Source: Alistipes sp.
Lineage (GTDB): Bacteria > Bacteroidota > Bacteroidia > Bacteroidales > Rikenellaceae
Reading direction: 5' to 3'
DNA length: 64,000 nt
NCBI GenBank assembly: GCA_017505725.1
Contig: JAFVOR010000027.1
Coordinates: forward strand, 1 to 64,000
The position numbers and the translations under genes are program-made. Positions 17,451 through 24,829 of the stretch are shown here, in pieces (positions within the stretch are counted from its first letter, which is position 1; every line of letters begins with the position of its first letter). The notes under the pieces are model-generated. The model was given only the letters and a program-made list of their open reading frames with translations. It did no database searches and was not told where the DNA came from.

Positions 17451-17468
17451 GGTATCGTTTTCGATACC
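17450..17468. repeat. GGTATCG-N4-CGATACC palindrome
   Basis: GGTATCG TTTT CGATACC begins at the last base of the GNAT stop codon. The same 7-bp arms with a four-base A-rich loop occur at 28950-28969 and 29048-29069, with variants at 29001 and 29139. Confidence 0.7.
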
Positions 17469-17518
17469 TGCGTGAAAGGTGGCTGTTAGCCATTAGCCAT
17501 TGGTTTTCTAAGATAACA

Positions 17519-17565
17519 TTGAATGACAATCGCTCACTTTGTTCGCTGAATGGCATTGAATGACA
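17519..17565. repeat. TGAATGRCA short repeat units
   Basis: TTGAATGACA (17519), TGAATGGCA (17547) and TTGAATGACA (17556) surround an 18-base spacer that begins ATCGCTCAC. Related units occur at 28805-28872. Both clusters sit beside a strong hairpin. Confidence 0.55.
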
Positions 17566-17600
17566 AAAAAAACGACCACGCAAAGCAATTTGCGTGGTCG
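17565..17600 (-). terminator. Intrinsic terminator of the Sel1-repeat gene
   Basis: A 12-bp perfect stem (CGACCACGCAAA, 17573-17584, with 17589-17600), a four-base loop, and eight consecutive A on the plus strand (T on the transcript side). Confidence 0.92.
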
Positions 17601-17624
17601 CTTCTAGTTTTTGCGAAGTTGTTA

Positions 17625-18536
17625 CTACCAATTTACACCCATATCGTTGAGCTTTATCTTTGCCTTAGAGTCTCCCTGCTCAGCCGCCTTGCGCAACCAC
17701 TTTACCGCTTCTGCGTCATCTTTGGTTGTGTCTTTGCTATTAATGTAGTACAAGGCTAAATTGTATTGCGCCTCGGCAAGTCCCTGCTCTGCCGCCTTGC
17801 GACACCACTTTACGGCCTCATTATCATTTTTAGTAACACCTTCGCCATTGTAGTAGTGTACGCCTAAATTGTATTGCGCATCGGCGAGTCCCTGCTCTGC
17901 CGCCTTGCGATACCATTTTACCGCCTCAGCATCATCTTTGGTTACACCTTCGCCATTGTCGTAGCACAAGCCTAAATTGTATTGCGCATCGGCGAGTCCC
18001 TGCTCTGCCGCCTTGCGATACCACCATACCGCCTCGGCATAGTCCTTGGTTACGCCTCCGCCACTGTGGTAGCACATACCTAAACTGCCTTGCGCCTCGG
18101 CGACTCCCTGCTCAGCCGCCTTGCGCCACCACCTTACTGCCTCGGCAGAGTCCTTGGTTACGCCATAGCCAAAGTAGTAGTACGCGCCTAAAATGCCTTG
18201 CGCCCCGGCGAGTCCCTGCTCAGCAGCCTTGCGCAACCACTTTACCGCTTCTGCATCATCTTTGGTTACGCCATAGCCAAAAGAGTAGCACGTGCCTAAA
18301 ATACCTTGCGCCTCGGCGACTCCCTGCTCAGCCGCCTTGCGCCACCACCTTACCGCCTCGGCAGAGTCTTTGGTTACACCTTCGCCATTGTAGTAGCGAT
18401 CGCCTAAATTGTATTGCGCCTTGGCGTCGCCATTTGCTGCGCGAGTTTTAAGCTCGTCAATAGTTTGAGCTGAGAGTGAGAGAGGAGGTAATAATCCTAT
18501 CATCACTACTGCAAAAAAATGAAATAAGTTTTTCAT
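17625..18536 (-). CDS. Exported Sel1/TPR-like repeat protein
   Basis: 303 residues with a signal peptide (residues 1-23, ending LSLSA) followed by seven tandem Sel1-type repeats of 36 residues, each built on a GVTKDxAEAVxWxRKAAEQGxAxAQ-like pattern split into two helices. Sel1 repeats form alpha-solenoids that hold protein partners, and in bacteria they are often periplasmic or secreted scaffolds or virulence-associated proteins. No enzymatic motif is present. The repeats are very similar at the DNA level (108-base period), so unequal recombination could change the copy number. It is a single-gene unit with its own promoter and terminator. The partner is unknown. Confidence 0.9.
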   Translation of the reverse strand: MKNLFHFFAVVMIGLLPPLSLSAQTIDELKTRAANGDAKAQYNLGDRYYNGEGVTKDSAEAVRWWRKAAEQGVAEAQGILGTCYSFGYGVTKDDAEAVKWLRKAAEQGLAGAQGILGAYYYFGYGVTKDSAEAVRWWRKAAEQGVAEAQGSLGMCYHSGGGVTKDYAEAVWWYRKAAEQGLADAQYNLGLCYDNGEGVTKDDAEAVKWYRKAAEQGLADAQYNLGVHYYNGEGVTKNDNEAVKWCRKAAEQGLAEAQYNLALYYINSKDTTKDDAEAVKWLRKAAEQGDSKAKIKLNDMGVNW

Positions 18537-18581
18537 ATTACTTATTGTTTAGATTTGAATCCGTTTAGTATAGAAACTTCA

Positions 18582-18589
18582 CAAAGTTA
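18582..18589 (-). promoter_or_regulatory. -7 promoter box for the Sel1-repeat gene
   Basis: TAACTTTG on the minus strand, 45 bases before the start codon of the Sel1 gene. Confidence 0.55.
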
Positions 18590-18664
18590 ACAACTGATTT
18601 CGCAAATCGCAAGAAATGGCGAAACTTTTGACTCCTAACTTTTAACTTTTAACTAATTTTTCGC

Positions 18665-18672
18665 TATCTTTG
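18665..18672 (+). promoter_or_regulatory. -7 promoter box for rpe
   Basis: TATCTTTG ends 21 bases before the rpe ATG. It is preceded by a TAACTTT/TAACTAA 7-base periodic AT run (about 18637-18660). Confidence 0.7.
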
Positions 18673-18693
18673 CGCGGAATAATATAGACTTTT

Positions 18694-19341
18694 ATGAGAA
18701 TAGTTGCTCCTTCGATTCTTTCGGCAGACTTTGGTAACCTCGAACGAGATATCAAAATGGTAGATCGCTCCGCTGCGGAGTGGGTGCATATCGATGTTAT
18801 GGATGGTGTTTTTGTGCCTAACATCTCGTTCGGCTTCCCTGTGATGAAGCCCGTGCGAAAGGCTACTCCGAAGGTGCTCGATGTCCATCTTATGATTGTC
18901 GAGCCCGAGAAGTATGTGCGTCGTTTTGTCGAGGCGGGAGCAGACTATGTAACCTTCCACCACGAGGCTTGTGCCGATCCTCATGCTACTATTGCCGAGA
19001 TTCACGCAGCAGGAGCAAAGGCGGGCGTAAGCATAAAGCCGGCAACCCCTGCCGAGGCGATTTTTGATTACCTTGCAGAGCTCGATATGGTGCTTGTGAT
19101 GAGCGTGGAGCCGGGTTTTGGCGGCCAGTCGTTTATCCCTGAATCGCTCGATAAGGTGCGAGCACTCCGCAAGGAGATTGACAAAAAGGGCTATAACTGC
19201 TTGATTGAGATTGATGGCGGTATCTCGGTGAAAAATGCTCGCGAGGTCTACGATGCCGGTGTGGATGTGATTGTTGCTGGCTCATCGGTCTTTAGTGCGG
19301 AGAGTCCAGCGGATATGATTAGTGAAATTTTGAATGCATAA
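18694..19341 (+). CDS. rpe: Ribulose-phosphate 3-epimerase
   Basis: Interconverts ribulose 5-phosphate and xylulose 5-phosphate in the pentose phosphate pathway. 215 residues, normal length. The (beta/alpha)8 barrel motifs are intact: APSILSADFGNL at the N-terminus, HIDVMDGVFVPNISFG with metal-binding His/Asp, DVHLMI, VTFHHEA, SVEPGFGGQSF, and the phosphate-binding IDGGIS plus VAGSSVF. It is cytoplasmic. It has its own promoter, and the 162 bases that follow hold a palindromic repeat and the promoter of the next gene. Confidence 0.97.
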   Translation: MRIVAPSILSADFGNLERDIKMVDRSAAEWVHIDVMDGVFVPNISFGFPVMKPVRKATPKVLDVHLMIVEPEKYVRRFVEAGADYVTFHHEACADPHATIAEIHAAGAKAGVSIKPATPAEAIFDYLAELDMVLVMSVEPGFGGQSFIPESLDKVRALRKEIDKKGYNCLIEIDGGISVKNAREVYDAGVDVIVAGSSVFSAESPADMISEILNA

Positions 19342-19397
19342 GAAGTTGTTTTTAATTTATTTACTATCTTCTTTTATGCTCTTTACGACTCTTTTTA

Positions 19398-19444
19398 CTT
19401 GCAAATTTCGTTACATAGCTCGCTATGCGCCTCTATTTGCAAGC
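19398..19444. repeat. Palindromic element, possible diverged copy C
   Basis: CTTGCAAAT and ATTTGCAAG form the outer arms of a hairpin with the inner palindrome CATAGCTCGCTATG. The layout resembles copies A (1205) and B (38366), whose centre is CATAGGTTTACTATG, but sequence similarity is limited. It may be a separate family. Confidence 0.5.
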
Positions 19445-19472
19445 GAAAATAGTCACAAAATAGCTTGTAAAA

Positions 19473-19480
19473 TAATTTTG
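19473..19480 (+). promoter_or_regulatory. -7 promoter box for the ABC-F gene
   Basis: TAATTTTG, fitting TAnnTTTG, ends 23 bases before the ABC-F start codon. Confidence 0.6.
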
Positions 19481-19503
19481 CAAACAAATTAACGCAACTT
19501 CTA

Positions 19504-21438
19504 ATGATTTCGATAGATAACCTTACTGTAAGTTTTGGTGGCTGGACTCTCTTCGACGGAATTTCATTCCTCGTTAACCCAAAGGAGCGAATCGGCTTGG
19601 TTGGTAAGAATGGAGCCGGCAAGACTACGATTTTGAAACTTATTGCAGGTCTGCAGCAACCCACCTCGGGTGCTGTGACCAAAAATGCAGATTGCACGAT
19701 AGGCTACTTGCCTCAGCAGATGCAGGTTGCCGATACTACAACCCTTATTGCCGAGACTGCCAAGGCATTCGAAGAGGTGTTGGCGTTGGAGGCGGAGATT
19801 GAGCGATTGACCGCAGAGATTGCCCTGCGTACCGACTACGAGAGCGAGGAGTACGAGAAGTTGTTGCATCGCTTGAACGATGCAAACGATCGCTACCATA
19901 TCCTCGGAGGAGATACCCGTGATGCCGACATCGAGAAGACTCTGCTCGGTCTTGGCTTTCGCCGCGATGAGTTCGAGAAGCCTACGCGAGAGTTCTCGGG
20001 CGGTTGGCGTATGCGTATCGAGTTGGCAAAGTTGCTTTTGCGTCGTCCTTCGATATTTCTGCTCGATGAGCCTACGAATCACCTCGATATCGAGTCGATT
20101 CAGTGGCTCGAGGAGTATCTGAAAAACTATAATGGTGCGGTGCTTCTGATTTCGCACGACCGTGCCTTCTTGGACAATGTCACCACTCGCACGATAGAGT
20201 TGTCGCTGGGTAAGATATACGACTACAAAGTACCTTACTCGCAGTTTGTAACGCTGCGTGCCGAGCGTCGAGCTCAACAGTTGGCAGCATACCAAAATCA
20301 GCAGCGACTCATCGAAAAGAGCGAGGAGTTTATCGAGAAGTTCCGCTACAAGCCGACAAAGTCGAATCAGGTGCAGTCGCGCATCAAACAACTCGATAAG
20401 TTGGAACGCATCGAGGTCGAAGAGGAGGATTTGGCTACACTCAACATAAAGTTCCCACCTGCGCCACGCTCGGGCCAGATTGTCGCCGATGTCAAGGGCG
20501 TAGGCAAGGCGTTTGGCTCGCACAGAGTGTTCTCGGGTGCGGAGTTTACCATCCATAAGGGCGATAAGATCGCGCTTGTAGGTCGCAATGGCGAGGGAAA
20601 GACCACCTTTGCGAGAATGCTGATTGGCGAGTTGGAGCAGAGCGAAGGCGAAATCAAGATAGGTGCGAATGTCAGCATCGGCTACTACGCTCAGAATCAG
20701 GACGACTTGATGAATGGCGACTTTACTGTCTACGATACACTTGATAGGGTAGCTGTAGGTGATATTCGCACTCGTCTACGCGATATTCTCGGTGCATTCC
20801 TATTCCGAGGCGAGGATGTAGATAAGAAGGTTAAGGTGCTGTCGGGTGGTGAGCGATCCCGCTTGGCTATGGCTCGTATGATGCTCGAGCCTCACAATCT
20901 CTTGGTTCTCGACGAGCCTACCAACCATATGGATATGCGCTCGAAGGATATTCTCAAAACTGCCTTGCAGAAGTTCGACGGAACGGTGGTTGTGGTGTCG
21001 CACGATCGTGAATTTTTGGATGGTATTGTCGACAAGGTCTACGAATTCCGTGATGGGGGAGTGCGTGAATATCTGGGTGGTATCTACTATTTCCTCGAGA
21101 AGCGTAAGGTCGAGAATCTCCACGAGATTGAGCGCAAAGCACCTGTCGCAACAGCAAAGGAGGCTTCCCAAGAGCCTTCGTCGGGTAAACTCTCGTACGA
21201 GCAGAAGAAGGAGCAGGAGAAGTTGCTTCGCAAGTTGCGTAAGAATGTCGAGCAGATCGAGGCACAGTTGGCAGAGGTGGAGCAGAAAATTGCTGAATAT
21301 GATGCTCGTTTTGCAGTCGCTACCGAGTATAACGCCGATGACTACAAGGCATATGATGAGTTGAAGAGTCGCTACGACCACTTGATGCACGAGTGGGAGA
21401 AGGCCTCTTATGAAGTGGAAATAACAGAACAACAATAA
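19504..21438 (+). CDS. ABC-F family ATP-binding protein (Uup/EttA type)
   Basis: A soluble twin-ATPase ABC protein of 644 residues without membrane segments. The first domain has Walker A VGKNGAGKTT, signature FSGGW, and Walker B LLDEPTNHLD. The second has VGRNGEGKTT, signature LSGGE and VLDEPTNHMD. Both catalytic glutamates are retained. The inter-domain linker is arginine/glutamine rich (RAERRAQQLAAYQNQQ) and the C-terminus ends in a charged coiled coil (about 550-640), as in Uup. ABC-F proteins bind the ribosomal E site and modulate translation, and some confer antibiotic protection. This one looks like a housekeeping member. rlmB follows after one base, so both act on the ribosome from one transcript. 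Confidence 0.93.
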   Translation: MISIDNLTVSFGGWTLFDGISFLVNPKERIGLVGKNGAGKTTILKLIAGLQQPTSGAVTKNADCTIGYLPQQMQVADTTTLIAETAKAFEEVLALEAEIERLTAEIALRTDYESEEYEKLLHRLNDANDRYHILGGDTRDADIEKTLLGLGFRRDEFEKPTREFSGGWRMRIELAKLLLRRPSIFLLDEPTNHLDIESIQWLEEYLKNYNGAVLLISHDRAFLDNVTTRTIELSLGKIYDYKVPYSQFVTLRAERRAQQLAAYQNQQRLIEKSEEFIEKFRYKPTKSNQVQSRIKQLDKLERIEVEEEDLATLNIKFPPAPRSGQIVADVKGVGKAFGSHRVFSGAEFTIHKGDKIALVGRNGEGKTTFARMLIGELEQSEGEIKIGANVSIGYYAQNQDDLMNGDFTVYDTLDRVAVGDIRTRLRDILGAFLFRGEDVDKKVKVLSGGERSRLAMARMMLEPHNLLVLDEPTNHMDMRSKDILKTALQKFDGTVVVVSHDREFLDGIVDKVYEFRDGGVREYLGGIYYFLEKRKVENLHEIERKAPVATAKEASQEPSSGKLSYEQKKEQEKLLRKLRKNVEQIEAQLAEVEQKIAEYDARFAVATEYNADDYKAYDELKSRYDHLMHEWEKASYEVEITEQQ

Positions 21439-21439
21439 A

Positions 21440-22168
21440 ATGGAAAATATCGTTTTTGGTATCCGCCCCGTAGCCGAGGCTATCGAGTCGGGTAAGCAGA
21501 TTGAGAAAATCTACATTCGCAAGGGTGCTGAGGGTCAGTTGATGACCGATTTGAAAGACCTCTGCTATCGTCATCGTCGTCACTATCAGGAGGTGCCTGT
21601 CGAGAAGCTGAATAGAATGACTCGTGGCAACCATCAGGGCGTTGTAGCTATCATTGCAGCAATCGACTATGTCGAGGTGCAGGATATCTTGGAGCGTGTT
21701 CCCGAGGATGAAACGCCACTGATTGTGATGTTCGACAATGTGACCGATGTACGAAACTTTGGCGGTATAGCCCGTTCGGCAGAGTGCGCCGGTGCTCACG
21801 GAATTATCTCGTCGTTGAAGAACTCTGCTCCCGTAAATGCTGACTCTATCCGCTCGTCGGCAGGTGCATTGACCCGCATCCCTGTAGCGCGTGTAGGCTC
21901 TATTCGCAATACCTTGAAGTCGTTGCAAGCCGAGGGCTTCCAAGTTGTGGCAGCAACGGAGCATAGTCGCAAACTTATGTACGATGCCGATTTGACCAAG
22001 CCAACCGTTATCGTTATGGGTTCGGAGGAGAATGGTATCTCGAAGGAGGTTTTGAAACTTTGCGACGAGCAGTTGGCCATTCCGATGATTGGAGCAATTG
22101 AGTCGTTGAATGTCTCGGCAGCAGCGGCAATTATGCTCTTCGAAGTTGTGCGTCAACGCATTGGCTAA
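21440..22168 (+). CDS. rlmB: 23S rRNA 2'-O-ribose methyltransferase (TrmH/RlmB family)
   Basis: A SPOUT-class methyltransferase of 242 residues. Residues 1-75 form the L30e-like substrate-binding domain (ENIVFGIRPVAEAIESGKQI). The catalytic domain carries the three SPOUT motifs: NVTDVRNFGGIARSA (Asn and Arg), VIVMGSEENGIS, and IPMIGAIESLNVSAAAAI, which forms the SAM-binding knot. RlmB methylates G2251 in E. coli 23S rRNA; exact specificity here is inferred. It is translationally coupled to the ABC-F gene with a one-base gap. Confidence 0.93.
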   Translation: MENIVFGIRPVAEAIESGKQIEKIYIRKGAEGQLMTDLKDLCYRHRRHYQEVPVEKLNRMTRGNHQGVVAIIAAIDYVEVQDILERVPEDETPLIVMFDNVTDVRNFGGIARSAECAGAHGIISSLKNSAPVNADSIRSSAGALTRIPVARVGSIRNTLKSLQAEGFQVVAATEHSRKLMYDADLTKPTVIVMGSEENGISKEVLKLCDEQLAIPMIGAIESLNVSAAAAIMLFEVVRQRIG

Positions 22169-22197
22169 CAAAGTATTGATATTACTTATCTAAATTG

Positions 22198-23265
22198 ATG
22201 GATAAGGTCTACAAACATCCTCGACTTGGCGATGTATTGTTGCGCCAACGGTGGACTACAAGTCGCATCTCGCTCTCGGTAAAACCATCGGGTGAGGTGC
22301 GTTTGTCGTATCCCCGCCTGGTGTCGACTGCGAAGGCTCTGCGCTTTCTTGAGACAAAGGTGGATTGGGTGTTGCGAATGCGCGATAAGGTGTCTCAACG
22401 AGCTATGGCGGGTGTGGATTATAGCCTCGAGCAGATTGAGGCATTGCGTCGTGAGGCAAAGCGGGTATTGCCAGCTATGGTCGAGCGTTTGGCTGCTCAA
22501 TATGGCTTTAGTTATGGCAGAGTAACAATTCGCGCAACTCGCTCAAAATGGGGGTGTTGTACCTCTCAAAATAATCTTTCGCTATCGCTCTTTTTGATGA
22601 CTCTGCCTACCCATCTGCAAGAATTTGTCGTGCTGCACGAACTCTGTCATACTGTGCATCACAACCACTCGGCTGAGTTTCACGCTTTGCTCGATAGGGT
22701 GACGGGCGGTCGCGAGAAGGAGCTCAATCGCCAGCTGAAAGGTATTCGCAAGAATTTACGCTTTCGTAAGGGCGTGGAGTCCGATTTGGGGCACATTATG
22801 GAACTTGTTGCTGATGCTCAAAATTGGTTTGCCAAGCAGAATATCGACCAGTGGCAGGATGGCTATCCTACTGATAATATCATATCAAGTGATATTCTAT
22901 CCAATAAGAACTATATCGTTGAGTTAGACGGAGATACCTCTGCTACATTTATGCTGTCGTTTGATGGTGAGCCGACCTATTCGGTAATAGAGGGCAAAGG
23001 TTGGTTGAATAACAATCCGTATGCGGTAGTGCATCGAATAGCGGTGACGGACAGGTGTCGCCGAAAGGGTATAGCAAAGGAGATTTTGTACTATGTAGAG
23101 GAGTTGTGTGCCGAGCGAGGTGTGGCCGATATTCGAATAGATACCCACCGAGATAATCTGGCGATGCAATCACTACTGAAGAAGATGGGGTACTCCCATT
23201 GCGGTAGAATTACGCTGATAAGCGGAGCCTACCGTGAGGCGTACCACAAAGAGATAAAGAGATAG
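22198..23265 (+). CDS. Fusion of YgjP-like zinc metallopeptidase and GNAT acetyltransferase
   Basis: 355 residues. Residues 1-195 match the YgjP/DUF45 (WLM-related) metal-dependent hydrolase family: SRISLSVKPSGEVRLSYP, SKWGCCTSQNNLSLS, and the zinc motif HELCH (147-151) followed by NHSAEFHALL. Residues 201-355 form a GNAT domain: VHRIAVTDRCRRKGIAKEIL (acetyl-CoA loop), IDTHRDNLAMQSLLKKMGY. The junction VESDLGHIMELV has a Met at 201 (ATG at 22798) where a stand-alone GNAT gene could begin, suggesting fusion by loss of a stop codon. The ATG was preferred over a TTG three bases earlier. The functions of both halves are unknown in detail. It ends inside a bidirectional hairpin. Confidence 0.85.
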   Translation: MDKVYKHPRLGDVLLRQRWTTSRISLSVKPSGEVRLSYPRLVSTAKALRFLETKVDWVLRMRDKVSQRAMAGVDYSLEQIEALRREAKRVLPAMVERLAAQYGFSYGRVTIRATRSKWGCCTSQNNLSLSLFLMTLPTHLQEFVVLHELCHTVHHNHSAEFHALLDRVTGGREKELNRQLKGIRKNLRFRKGVESDLGHIMELVADAQNWFAKQNIDQWQDGYPTDNIISSDILSNKNYIVELDGDTSATFMLSFDGEPTYSVIEGKGWLNNNPYAVVHRIAVTDRCRRKGIAKEILYYVEELCAERGVADIRIDTHRDNLAMQSLLKKMGYSHCGRITLISGAYREAYHKEIKR

Positions 23266-23294
23266 GAGCAAGAAATTCTCGCTCCTATCTCTTT
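23256..23294. terminator. Convergent hairpin terminator
   Basis: AAAGAGATAGGAGC (23256-23269) pairs perfectly with 23281-23294 around an 11-base loop. The stem contains the stop codon of the YgjP-GNAT gene. Flanking T-tracts are short, so strength is uncertain. fabI converges on it. Confidence 0.65.
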
Positions 23295-23310
23295 GTATCG
23301 ATGGTGATCT

Positions 23311-24114
23311 CTACTTCTTGAGTCCTTCTGCCGAGATTCCCATAGTTGAGTAGCCTCCATCGTGGTAGAGGTTCTGCATAGTAACTTTACGCGTGAGGTC
23401 GGAGAATAGGGTTACAACATAGTCTGCACACTCCTCTGCCGAGGCGTTGCCAAGTGGAGAAAGATTGTTGGTGTGGTTGTACATATCGGCCATTCCTGCG
23501 ATGCCTTGACCTGCAGTGGTGAGGGTTGGCGACTGCGATACGGTGTTTATTCGCACCTTGCGCTTGCGACCATATATGGCTCCGAACGAGCGAGCTATAC
23601 TCTCCAACATAGCCTTTGCTTCGGCCATATCCGAATAGCCCTCTACTGCTCGCTGAGCTGCGATGTACGATAGGGCAATCACCGAGCCATACTCCGCCAT
23701 TGCATCCTTCTCGTAGAGTACCTGCAAGAGTTTGTGGAACGATAATGCCGAGATATCTATAGTCTTGAAAAAGTTGTTGTAATCTATCTTCTCGTAAGGG
23801 ATATTCTTGCGAATATTGGGCGACATACCCACCGAGTGAAGCACGAAATCTATCTTGCCACCCAGGTGATCCATCGCCTTGTCTACCAAGTTTTTAAGAT
23901 CCTCAACCGATGTGGCATCAGCCGGTATGATGATGGTGTTGCACCTCTCTGACAATTTGCTCACTGCGCCAATGCGAAGTGCTACAGGTGTGTTTGTGAG
24001 GACAATTTGTGCCCCCTCTTCAACTGCGCGCTCTGCCACTTTCCACGCTATCGACTGCTCGTTCAATGCACCGAAGATGACTCCTCGCTTGCCTTTCAAA
24101 AGATTGTATGCCAT
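23311..24114 (-). CDS. fabI: Enoyl-ACP reductase (NADH), FabI type
   Basis: Catalyses the last reduction of the fatty-acid elongation cycle. The start giving MAYNLLKGKRGVIFG was chosen because a 9-codon upstream extension overlaps the promoter. 267 residues. The nucleotide-binding region GVIFGALNEQSIAW and the catalytic set Tyr150, Tyr160 and Lys167 (Y-x6-K) are intact, and LSYIAAQRAVEGY is typical of FabI. FabI enzymes are the target of triclosan-type inhibitors. Together with fabD at 14760 it covers part of type II fatty-acid synthesis, though the genes are not clustered. It is a single-gene unit with its own promoter. Confidence 0.96.
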   Translation of the reverse strand: MAYNLLKGKRGVIFGALNEQSIAWKVAERAVEEGAQIVLTNTPVALRIGAVSKLSERCNTIIIPADATSVEDLKNLVDKAMDHLGGKIDFVLHSVGMSPNIRKNIPYEKIDYNNFFKTIDISALSFHKLLQVLYEKDAMAEYGSVIALSYIAAQRAVEGYSDMAEAKAMLESIARSFGAIYGRKRKVRINTVSQSPTLTTAGQGIAGMADMYNHTNNLSPLGNASAEECADYVVTLFSDLTRKVTMQNLYHDGGYSTMGISAEGLKK

Positions 24115-24138
24115 AGTAAAATTGTTGCAATTACAGCG

Positions 24139-24146
24139 CAAAGATA
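24139..24146 (-). promoter_or_regulatory. -7 promoter box for fabI
   Basis: TATCTTTG on the minus strand, 24 bases upstream of the chosen fabI ATG. The longer reading frame would start inside this box. Confidence 0.7.
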
Positions 24147-24162
24147 GTCAAACTTTCCTATT

Positions 24163-24816
24163 CTAAAAATCGTACCCGACTATTCGCTCTGCATAGTCTC
24201 GCCAATATTGTGCCTCCTTGTATAGCTCGACAGATGCTCGAGGAACATATATGTATCGGTCTGCAGAGTTGCCTAAGAACATTCTGTCTCCACCCGTAGG
24301 AGGTGTTTCGGCTTTGCAGTAGATGGCGGTGAGAGAGATACACTCTTGGAAAGCCATCGCATCAATTTGCTTTATAGAGCGGGGAAGTGTAATCTCTATA
24401 AGTCGCATACAACCTCTGAAGGCATTATATCCAAGAACTGATATTTGGTCGGGTAAATTCACATCTGTTAGGTAGGTGCAACCGCTAAATGCGTTGTCGC
24501 TAATCTTCTTTGCGCCATATGGCAGAGTTACGCTTGTAAGTTTTGTGCAGTTGCTGAACATACCCGAATATACCTCGGTAACGGGAAGGCTAAATGTAAT
24601 TACACCCTGCCCTGACTCGTAACTATTCGATATCATTCGGATGTTTCCGGTGACTCTGTTTGTCTTGACCGCCTCTCCGTTAGAACTTTGATAGAATATC
24701 TTATACTTTTGGTCAACTGTCGCCAGATACTCCTCGGCACTTTCGTAGCCGAATGTCATATCGGAACATCCAATAAGCAGTGTTGAAGATAATATGCAGA
24801 GTAGAAGATTTTTCAT
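24163..24816 (-). CDS. BspA-like leucine-rich repeat lipoprotein
   Basis: A 217-residue lipoprotein (lipobox LLIGC, Cys17). After a 60-residue N-terminal part come four LRR_5/BspA-type repeats (for example NAFSGCTYLTDVNLP, NAFRGCMRLIEITLP, MAFQECISLTAIYC), ending with the usual cap YIYVPRASVELYKEAQYW. Surface BspA-like proteins bind host or bacterial proteins, but many are uncharacterised. The number of repeats is small for the family. It follows the TonB-C/beta-barrel gene by 13 bases on the same strand, so the two may form an envelope pair. Confidence 0.88.
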   Translation of the reverse strand: MKNLLLCILSSTLLIGCSDMTFGYESAEEYLATVDQKYKIFYQSSNGEAVKTNRVTGNIRMISNSYESGQGVITFSLPVTEVYSGMFSNCTKLTSVTLPYGAKKISDNAFSGCTYLTDVNLPDQISVLGYNAFRGCMRLIEITLPRSIKQIDAMAFQECISLTAIYCKAETPPTGGDRMFLGNSADRYIYVPRASVELYKEAQYWRDYAERIVGYDF

Positions 24817-24829
24817 AATGTTCCTTACT

